A stretch of DNA of 64,000 nucleotides, from positions 496,001 through 560,000 of the forward strand of contig NZ_POYJ01000001.1 in assembly GCF_002895435.1 (NCBI RefSeq). The letters are read 5' to 3'. Each line of letters starts with the position of its first letter. Positions within the stretch are counted from its first letter, which is position 1. This DNA comes from Aquimarina sediminis. Its GTDB lineage: Bacteria > Bacteroidota > Bacteroidia > Flavobacteriales > Flavobacteriaceae. Both the position numbers and the translations under genes were made by a program. The notes beneath the pieces were generated by a model. That model did no database searches. It was given only the letters and a program-made list of their open reading frames with translations, and was not told the origin of the DNA. Below, piece by piece: positions 57,663-64,000 of this stretch.

Positions 57663-57704
57663 GCAAAAAACAGAAAACCCGTTTGAATTACTCAAACGGG
57701 TTTT
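57663..57704 (-). terminator. his attenuator terminator hairpin
   Basis: A perfect 13-bp stem (AAAACCCGTTTGA, 57674-57686, with 57692-57704) with a five-base loop. On the minus strand it is followed by CTGTTTTTTG. It lies between the leader peptide stop (57734) and hisG (57621), so termination here would silence the whole operon. Confidence 0.88.
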
Positions 57705-57733
57705 TATATTATTGTGTTATACACATACCATAC

Positions 57734-57790
57734 CTACCACGCCTGAGCGAAAATGTAAGAATGATGATGATGTATAAATATAGTATTCAT
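57734..57790 (-). CDS. hisL: his operon leader peptide
   Basis: An 18-codon frame, MNTIFIHHHHSYIFAQAW then TAG, with four consecutive CAT histidine codons (57761-57772). The start has an A-rich leader (AATAAAAAAATA), as is usual in this genome. It lies 113 bp upstream of hisG, with an antiterminator strand in its 3' part and a terminator behind it. Function by analogy with enteric hisL: the rate of translating the His run reports charged tRNA-His. Four tandem His in 18 residues at exactly this position is very unlikely by chance. The gene name is by function, not by sequence homology. Confidence 0.85.
   Translation of the reverse strand: MNTIFIHHHHSYIFAQAW
57736..57747 (-). promoter_or_regulatory. 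his antiterminator strand inside the leader peptide
   Basis: The RNA segment CUCAGGCGUGGU pairs with ACCCGUUUGAG, the upstream arm of the terminator (57691-57701). Eight consecutive pairs (two are G-U), one bulged U, then three more form. The segment begins 13 bases after the last His codon, so it would be free when a ribosome stalls at the His codons and covered when it reaches the stop. Confidence 0.75.
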
Positions 57791-57964
57791 TATTTTTTTA
57801 TTACAGTGCGAATTTATGAAAAATAATTCTTACCAAAAGCATTTAAACTTATTTTTTTGCGATTCATCTTTTTTCTATGATTTAATTTATAGAATTTATA
57901 TGCTGCAATAGGTTGATTATAAACATTTTTATAACTTTAAAAAACCAATACTAATCAACAACTT

Positions 57965-58891
57965 ATGAAAAACTTAATCTCATTTCTCATTTTTCTGCTA
58001 TTTGCCTGGCTAGCGATATGGTGGTATTATTCTTGTGATTGGTGTTCTACAGACACCGATGAAAATGTAATTGTAGTAGATCAAAAACAGGACTCTGAAG
58101 CTGAGTTATTAGCAAAAAAGGCATACGACGATAGCGTTGCTGCAGCTAATAAAACAGTCGGATTCTTTGCCAAAGGACCACAAAATCAAGATGTATTTAG
58201 ATATATCGAAGATATTAAAATCAATAAAGCCAACGGAGATGTATTTATTCCTAGCTCATTAGAAGGTTTTGAGAAACAAGTGGCGGACTACTTAGGAAAA
58301 TATCAAGATCAGGAATTGATTATTCACGGTTTTGAAAATAATTCTGAGCAACAACAAGATAGTGTTCATCTAGGAATCGCGAGAGCAAATTATATGAAGA
58401 GTATTTTGGTTGACGCAGGGGTTAATCCTAATCGAATTGTTACCAAAACCAAATTACACGATTACTCATACTCTGATGATGGAAGTTATACTGGCGGAAT
58501 ACTATTAAATTTTGATACTTTAAACGAATCCAGATTAGTTGAAGTAGAAAAAAGTATTGCTACCCGAATATTGTATTCTGAGTTTGGACAAAAAACATTT
58601 CAACCTGATGCTACTTTATCCAATTACACTTTAGAATTAAAAAATTACCTTAATAAATACCCCGATAAATTGGTGAAAATTATTGGACATACCGACAATA
58701 TTGGTGATGAAGAAGCGAATCTGTGGTATGGTAAGCAAAGAGCAAATAATGTTAGAGATTATCTAATCGCTCAAGGCATTACAAAAGATAAACTTACTGC
58801 TTTATCTAAAGGAGAATCTAGCCCAATTGTTCCTAATGATAGCGATGAAAACAGGGCAAAAAACAGAAGAATAGAAATAACCGTAAACTAA
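57965..58891 (+). CDS. OmpA-like protein with two OmpA-type modules and an N-terminal anchor
   Basis: A 308-residue protein with one N-terminal membrane helix (about 3-22) followed by Cys residues (SCDWC). A degenerate OmpA-like module comes first (about 85-190; VFIPSSLEGFEKQVADYL, GIARANYMKSILVDAGV), then a standard one (about 195-308; HTDNIGDEEANLWYGKQRANNVRDYL, NRRIEITVN). The standard module probably binds peptidoglycan. It is co-transcribed with a membrane helix-hairpin-helix protein that starts 13 bp after it. Confidence 0.82.
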   Translation: MKNLISFLIFLLFAWLAIWWYYSCDWCSTDTDENVIVVDQKQDSEAELLAKKAYDDSVAAANKTVGFFAKGPQNQDVFRYIEDIKINKANGDVFIPSSLEGFEKQVADYLGKYQDQELIIHGFENNSEQQQDSVHLGIARANYMKSILVDAGVNPNRIVTKTKLHDYSYSDDGSYTGGILLNFDTLNESRLVEVEKSIATRILYSEFGQKTFQPDATLSNYTLELKNYLNKYPDKLVKIIGHTDNIGDEEANLWYGKQRANNVRDYLIAQGITKDKLTALSKGESSPIVPNDSDENRAKNRRIEITVN

Positions 58892-58904
58892 AAATATTAC
58901 AACT

Positions 58905-59414
58905 ATGTTAGATTTTTTAAATGAAGCAAATTGGTGGTGCTTATTATTGTTATTATTCCTTGCGTTTTTGTTAGGATGGATATTATCAAAAAGATCACTT
59001 AAGAATAAATATAAAAAAGCACTAGATGATTGTGAAAGAGAAAAAACCTTGTTGAAGAATGCAAGCAACAAAAAAGCAAATACTACATTCTCTAATCCAA
59101 GCAATGAAATTAGAGCTATTAAAACCCGTGATGCCGGAGGAATGTTGGTTACAAAGGAAACTGAAAAACCAAAATTAAATTTTGATAGTTTCGGAAAAGC
59201 AGATGCTTCGCAAAAAGATGATTTAAAATTGATAAGTGGAGTTGGTCCTTTTATAGAAGAAAAATTAAATAGTATAGGTATTTATACATTTGATCAAATA
59301 AGTAAGTTTACGACGGAAGATATAGATACTGTAACTGCCTTAATTCAATTTTTCCCTGGTAGAATCGAAAGAGATAAATGGACAAAACAAGCCAAAAAGC
59401 TTAAAAACAAATAA
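58905..59414 (+). CDS. Membrane-anchored protein with helix-hairpin-helix-like domain
   Basis: A 169-residue protein. One N-terminal transmembrane helix (about 10-28, WWCLLLLLFLAFLLGWIL) is followed by a basic coiled stretch and a disordered linker. The C-terminal domain (about 110-169) reads LKLISGVGPFIEEKLNSIGIYTFDQISKFT. This GVGP-type helix-hairpin-helix resembles the 'predicted flap endonuclease-1-like 5' DNA nuclease' domain, also found fused to ribosomal and NADH dehydrogenase subunit E-like proteins. The domain should be cytoplasmic. Its ligand is unknown. Confidence 0.75.
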   Translation: MLDFLNEANWWCLLLLLFLAFLLGWILSKRSLKNKYKKALDDCEREKTLLKNASNKKANTTFSNPSNEIRAIKTRDAGGMLVTKETEKPKLNFDSFGKADASQKDDLKLISGVGPFIEEKLNSIGIYTFDQISKFTTEDIDTVTALIQFFPGRIERDKWTKQAKKLKNK

Positions 59415-59432
59415 TATTCACTAATCATTTTC

Positions 59433-59488
59433 TATAAAAAAGGCTGAAGTATCTGTTTTTTCTAACTTGTAATTCAGCCTTTTTTATA
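59433..59488 (+). terminator. Intrinsic terminator after the OmpA / helix-hairpin-helix operon
   Basis: A perfect 16-bp inverted repeat (TATAAAAAAGGCTGAA with TTCAGCCTTTTTTATA) around a 24-nt loop, with the T tract inside the right arm. It lies about 20 bp after the stop of the upstream gene. Confidence 0.85.
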
Positions 59489-59727
59489 GGTTATTGAAAA
59501 ATACATATACAGGTTGCTTAATACCTTATTCTTCCATTAATTAATTCTTGTCCTTTTTTATTTAAACATCGTTAAAAGTTTTAAGAATAAAATCTTCGTG
59601 AACATATAAAGACACTCAAGATTTGTGTCGAGATTATTCAAATTTAGTAATGACACTATGAAAAGAATAGCAACTTCGTTTATGACAGGCTGCAAAACAA
59701 TATGTTACAAAATAAAAACTCTAAAAA

Positions 59728-59757
59728 AAAAAGACTGTCAATTAAGACAGCCTCTTT
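59728..59757 (-). terminator. Intrinsic terminator of the propeller / CBM protein gene
   Basis: On the minus strand GGCTGTC and GACAGTC pair around TTAATT, followed by ten T. It lies just after the stop of the large secreted protein gene at 59782. Confidence 0.8.
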
Positions 59758-59781
59758 TAAAAATAACCATTTTGAAAAATA

Positions 59782-62700
59782 TTATTCTTTAACAAATTGT
59801 TCTACTGTCCTATTATTGTCAATATTAAGTTCTAAAATGTATATTCCTTTAGCCAGGTTTTGTAAATCTACTTTATTATTGTAAACAACTCCCGTACTCA
59901 TAACTTGTCCACTTATATTCATTATTTTATAATGCATGGTAGACAATGTACTTGTAGTGAAATACATAATATCTTTTACAGGATTTGGATAAACACTATG
60001 CGATTCTGGAGTCTCTATTAGATAAGCATTCCAAGCAGGGTTTATGGATGTAGCTGCCGCACCACAAGTTCCTATATTTGTCCATCCTGTCGATGTGTTT
60101 TCGTATAAACTTCCTTGATATGTTACTTTATCACCTACTTGATATGCTACATTAGCATCATATGGAGCAACCCCCGCACATGGATCAGCTGCTGCTGTGG
60201 TTACATTAAAAGTACTACTAAATCCAGATTCATTTCCTGCAGCATCTTTTGCCTTTATTCTAAATTGGTAGGTAGTATTTGCCGTCAATGTATTAATATT
60301 ACTAGATGTACCTGCTGTTGATCCAATATTGGTATTTCCCATATATATATCGTAGCCAGTAACAACTACATTATCTGTAGAGGCTACCCAAGACAAAGTT
60401 AATGTAGTTTCTGCAACATTGGATGCAGATACATTAGCGGGTATAGTAGGTGCTTGTGTATCTCCTGTTGCTGCTCCACATGGACCAAGATTGTCCCATC
60501 CACCAGTTGGATTCACTTCATATAGATCTCCCTGAAAAACCACTCTATCACCAACTTGGTATGTCAAATTAGAATCATAGGCAGCTACTCCTGCACATGG
60601 GTCTGCTGGAGCAGGTGCAGATGTGGTAATATTTACCGTATTACTAAACCCAGATACATTTCCTGCTGCATCTTTTGCTTTTACTTTGAATTGATATGCT
60701 GTAGAGGCTGTTAATGATTCTATTGCCATGGTCGTACTTGCTGTAGTACCAATAATTGTATTTCCTTGATAAACATCGTATCCAGTAACACCTACATCAT
60801 CAGTAGAAGCAGTCCAAGACAAAGTCAATGTAGTCGACGCAACGTTAGAAGCAACTAAGTTAGCTGGTATAGTAGGTGCTTGAGTATCTCCTCCTACGGC
60901 TCCACATGGTCCAAGATTATCCCATGCTCCAGTAGAATTTACTTCATACAGATCTCCCTGAAACGTCACTCTATCTCCTACTTGATATGTTACATTAGCG
61001 TCATAAGCAGCTACTCCTGTACAAGGATCAGTTGTATTTGATGTAAATGACCCTGTAAATACACCACGACCATATGTAGAGGCTATAATCTTATTATTAG
61101 TATGATCTCCATTTATAGCCCAATAATCAAATGAGGTTACACTAGCATCACTCATTCCATTTTGAGATTGAGTCCAACTAGGATTGGTTGCATTAAAATT
61201 CTTTGAAACCCAAACTCCCAATTGAGTAGCTACAATAACTTCGGATGCATCCAAAGGATTTTGTAAAATATCTCTTACTGGAATATCAGGAAGGTTTCCT
61301 TCTTTACTTACCCAATTAGTACCTGCATCAGATGAATACCATACACTGGTTACACCATAATTATGAATGGTAACCATGATATCATTTGCAGTAGCCCCTA
61401 ACCTAACAGAGGAAACAGAACCTACAAAAGGTGTGTTAATGCTAGTCCAGGTAGCGGCTCCAACACCTACATTGGTAAGTTTTATTAAACCACCTGTAGC
61501 AGTACCAACATACCATGTATTATTGGCAAAAGGTGATGGTACAAAAGCAGTTGGTTTACTGGTCAATGAAGCATTTGTTATATCTGCATTGCTATTTGCT
61601 GCTACATCTGTAGTTTTAATTACAAAACTTGACGAAGTTGACGCATTAGACAATAAAATATTAGCATCACTATCATATCCCATTTGGTTTACAAAATCTC
61701 CTGTAGATGTATCATACACAAGAGTTGTTGCTCCTCCGTTTATTCTACTTAAACCATCCCATGGCAAATTAAACCTATAAATAACATTATGCGTATACGT
61801 AGCAATCATATACTCACCATCTTTATCTATAAAAGTATAGAAACCATCACCACCAGTTAATTGCTCTGACCCATTAATACCTTGCACTGTATTTCTAAAA
61901 GCCTGAGTACCATTATCCTGAGCTCCAGCCGAAAAAATACCATTTACATCACCAACACCATTAGGACCAATTCCCGCTTTTACATATTGCGTTACATTAT
62001 AATTGTTAACTCTGGCACCAAACACACTACTTGTTGAAGCTGCAGAGAGATTACTCGCATAGAATATTCCTCCATCATTTCCAAAAATTGCCTGATTTGA
62101 ATTTCCAGGTCTAAATGTCATAGCATGCTGATCAGCATGTACAATGGATACGGATAACTGATCAAGTCCTGGATTATTTGACCATTTAGAAATCTGACTC
62201 CATCCACTTCCACTATTTGTGGATCTGAAAAGGTTAATCCCTCCTACATAAACAATATTATCATTATTAGGATCAGATTCGATCATTAAATCATAAAACG
62301 CCTGCCCTCTGGTAAAATCGTTTGCTGGCATACCATTATCAGCATCGTTTGGAAGTGCCGTAGCAGTTGGAGCAGTAGCAAAACCGTCTAAAGATTTATA
62401 GATATGTACTGGTTCTGTAATACCTTGTGTTAATGCATATATTTTATTAGCATTACTTGTTGAAGGTTCTAACTCTACTCTATCAGAATCATTTAGAGGT
62501 GAAGCTGCTGCCTCTGTCCATAAGCTACCATTCTGGCTGCTAAAAACGCGTCCTCCACCTTGTCCTAAACCAGAATTTATTGTTCCCATCCATAGTTTAT
62601 TATCTGCTCCTATTTCGAGATCATTAGGAATGAAATAATATTGATTACTTTGATATTCGTATCTCATATTAGCAGATTCAATTCTATTCCAGTTTGTACC

Positions 62701-63591
62701 ACCATCTATAGAATGATACAATCCTGCAGTTTGAAGTCCCAACCAATTATATGGAGAAGCTGCATCTCCGTATACATGAGCTCCAACACCAACAAATAGC
62801 TCTGTACGGTTTTGTGCGGTATTATTCCAAGCTAAAATATCATTAACATGAAAAAGTCCCGAAAGGAACAAATTACCTCCATTAGTTACAATGTTTCCTC
62901 CTCCAGCAGCCGGTATATTTACAGCTTGCCAACTGTTTCCACCATCTAGGGATCGGTATACACCATTACCAACAACTGCTCCGGCTGTATATTGTTCTCC
63001 AGTACCAACATACCAAGTATTTGAATTTCTCGGATCTACGGTTATTGAAGTTATAGAAAGATTTCCAGGTACGTTTTGTACTCTACTCCACTGTGATGTA
63101 GCAGATGTAATATCATTATTTACCCATAGTCCACCACTAACACCACCAGCATACACTCGCTTATTAGTTGTATCATTAGGATCAAATAAAATGGCTCTTG
63201 TACGACCACCAACATCATTTGGTCCTCTTTCTTCCCAAGGATTATCGGCAGCATCACCAGGGGCTCTTTTTGCAGATTTAAGTTGTTTTTGTAATTCATA
63301 AATATTTTGAGGTTCTGTTTTACCAGTAGCAGGGTTCATTGTTAATTCCCACATTTGCTCAAAATATTTGTTTGGTGGAAGCCCTTTTGCTTTTCGTTCT
63401 GATTTAGAAAGTTTTAAAGTTTCTGTAAAAGGACTGTTTTTTAGATAAGAATTGTGCTGATCTCGTAGATCAGAAATCTCCGTTTGGTTTACGTTTTCTA
63501 CATGTTGTTTTTTAGAAGAGTCAATTACAAATACCAAAATTGTAATCAACCCAATACTCAATAAAATCGAGTAAATTGTAGTTTTATTCAT
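59782..63591 (-). CDS. Large secreted beta-propeller protein with carbohydrate-binding modules and type A type IX sorting domain
   Basis: A 1269-residue protein. After a signal helix (about 5-23) comes a propeller-rich region (about 110-840) of BNR/sialidase or VPS10-like blades (SLDGGNSWQAV, SIDGGTNWNRI, SSDAGTNWVSKEG). Three CBM5/12-like modules follow (each CAGVAAYDSNLTYQVGDRV ... LYEVN), alternating with two fibronectin type III domains (TLSWTASTDDVGVTGYDVY, TLSWVASTDNVVVTGYDIY). The last 85 residues are a type A sorting domain (SVYPNPVKDIMYF, LAKGIYILELN). The CBMs suggest binding to chitin or a similar polymer. No hydrolase domain is evident; whether the propeller itself is catalytic is unknown. 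Confidence 0.85.
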   Translation of the reverse strand: MNKTTIYSILLSIGLITILVFVIDSSKKQHVENVNQTEISDLRDQHNSYLKNSPFTETLKLSKSERKAKGLPPNKYFEQMWELTMNPATGKTEPQNIYELQKQLKSAKRAPGDAADNPWEERGPNDVGGRTRAILFDPNDTTNKRVYAGGVSGGLWVNNDITSATSQWSRVQNVPGNLSITSITVDPRNSNTWYVGTGEQYTAGAVVGNGVYRSLDGGNSWQAVNIPAAGGGNIVTNGGNLFLSGLFHVNDILAWNNTAQNRTELFVGVGAHVYGDAASPYNWLGLQTAGLYHSIDGGTNWNRIESANMRYEYQSNQYYFIPNDLEIGADNKLWMGTINSGLGQGGGRVFSSQNGSLWTEAAASPLNDSDRVELEPSTSNANKIYALTQGITEPVHIYKSLDGFATAPTATALPNDADNGMPANDFTRGQAFYDLMIESDPNNDNIVYVGGINLFRSTNSGSGWSQISKWSNNPGLDQLSVSIVHADQHAMTFRPGNSNQAIFGNDGGIFYASNLSAASTSSVFGARVNNYNVTQYVKAGIGPNGVGDVNGIFSAGAQDNGTQAFRNTVQGINGSEQLTGGDGFYTFIDKDGEYMIATYTHNVIYRFNLPWDGLSRINGGATTLVYDTSTGDFVNQMGYDSDANILLSNASTSSSFVIKTTDVAANSNADITNASLTSKPTAFVPSPFANNTWYVGTATGGLIKLTNVGVGAATWTSINTPFVGSVSSVRLGATANDIMVTIHNYGVTSVWYSSDAGTNWVSKEGNLPDIPVRDILQNPLDASEVIVATQLGVWVSKNFNATNPSWTQSQNGMSDASVTSFDYWAINGDHTNNKIIASTYGRGVFTGSFTSNTTDPCTGVAAYDANVTYQVGDRVTFQGDLYEVNSTGAWDNLGPCGAVGGDTQAPTIPANLVASNVASTTLTLSWTASTDDVGVTGYDVYQGNTIIGTTASTTMAIESLTASTAYQFKVKAKDAAGNVSGFSNTVNITTSAPAPADPCAGVAAYDSNLTYQVGDRVVFQGDLYEVNPTGGWDNLGPCGAATGDTQAPTIPANVSASNVAETTLTLSWVASTDNVVVTGYDIYMGNTNIGSTAGTSSNINTLTANTTYQFRIKAKDAAGNESGFSSTFNVTTAAADPCAGVAPYDANVAYQVGDKVTYQGSLYENTSTGWTNIGTCGAAATSINPAWNAYLIETPESHSVYPNPVKDIMYFTTSTLSTMHYKIMNISGQVMSTGVVYNNKVDLQNLAKGIYILELNIDNNRTVEQFVKE

Positions 63592-63725
63592 TGCAGTAAA
63601 TTTTGGGGTTACGGTTTAAAAGTAATAAAACTACGGTGAAATACCAAATTTAATCGACTAAATGTCAATAAATTAGGGATTATATTACCAATATTGCAAC
63701 CGTACTACCCAAAAATTAAAATCTA

Positions 63726-64000
63726 CTATATCTCATCATTCCAGGCTAACGAGGATATTTTCCACTCTTGATTAACTTTAATAAATTGAAATGTTTTTAT
63801 TCCTCTTGACTCGAATTCTTTATCATTTAGTTTACCAGATTTTTCGTACAGACAGAATCGTTGTGCAATATTACCATAGATATTTGTTTTGAACCAAATT
63901 TCAGCTTCTCTAAAATTAGTAAGGCTACCATTACTAAGGATTTCTTTTCTTGATGCAAGAAATTGTTTTATGCTGTAAATCTCGGGTGTGCCTGTTGTAT
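63726..64000 (-). CDS. NTF2-like (SnoaL/DUF4440) protein, 5' end cut by window edge
   Basis: An open frame of 91 codons enters from the right edge and stops at TAG (63726-63728). It reads ...EIYSIKQFLASRKEILSNG, then AEIWFKTNIYGNIAQRFCLYEKSG and ends GIKTFQFIKVNQEWKISSLAWNDEI. The strand pattern and terminal FIKVNQEWKISSLAW are typical of NTF2-like proteins. The N-terminal part is missing, so no activity can be stated. Confidence 0.65.
   Translation of the reverse strand, partial: TTGTPEIYSIKQFLASRKEILSNGSLTNFREAEIWFKTNIYGNIAQRFCLYEKSGKLNDKEFESRGIKTFQFIKVNQEWKISSLAWNDEI

Overview
The window is low-GC bacterial DNA from the Bacteroidota, most likely a marine Flavobacteriaceae (Aquimarina-like; genus is inference). 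The evidence is type IX secretion genes (a type B substrate, a PorP/SprF protein and an OmpA partner; also a type A sorted protein), a bacillithiol gene (bshA), starts preceded by A-rich sequence rather than Shine-Dalgarno sites, and many lipoproteins and outer-membrane barrels. No phage, CRISPR array, rRNA or tRNA was found. The only mobile-element trace is a possible 148-bp terminal-repeat relic at 37979-38126.

Layout. 1-5029: a sigma factor (cut by the left edge) faces a subtilisin-type lipoprotein and a secreted TPR-CHAT peptidase, a possible envelope proteolysis system. 5133-6341: an IPT-domain surface protein. 6574-10944: a likely 2-oxoadipate to D-2-hydroxyglutarate to 2-oxoglutarate module (YdiJ-like dehydrogenase, Lrp regulator, DUF1338 dioxygenase). 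11037-17137: a barrel protein, bshA, a beta/gamma-crystallin lipoprotein, RNase P RNA, dnaX interrupted by a 14-A tract, a small membrane protein and miaE. 17414-25000: eight genes on one strand (PLP decarboxylase, acyl carrier protein, AMP-ligase, hydrolase, barrel, SAH-hydrolase-like protein, aromatic-hydroxylase-like iron protein, DUF3293), the best candidate for an undescribed pathway. 25289-30268: an NTF2-like protein, a Crp/Fnr regulator and a ppx-ppk1-sixA polyphosphate operon. 30669-37952: an OmpA-type surface protein, pdxH, rnz, a thioredoxin, a small STAS-like protein, pyrB, pyrR and a CAP lipoprotein. 38172-42225: a small secreted protein, an AraC regulator, an acetaldehyde dehydrogenase and DUF779. 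42328-50128: rpsA and the type IX substrate locus. 50238-57790: a complete histidine operon in the order hisG-D-C-B-H-A-F-IE on the minus strand. 57965-64000: an OmpA-like protein, a membrane helix-hairpin-helix protein, a large type A sorted propeller protein and a cut NTF2-like gene.

The strongest regulatory find is upstream of hisG. An 18-codon leader peptide with four consecutive histidine codons is followed by a competing antiterminator strand and a strong intrinsic terminator, the full plan of ribosome-mediated histidine attenuation. The second is dnaX, where the A14 tract ends the open frame at a gamma-length product and a conserved tau tail continues in another frame, as expected for transcriptional slippage.
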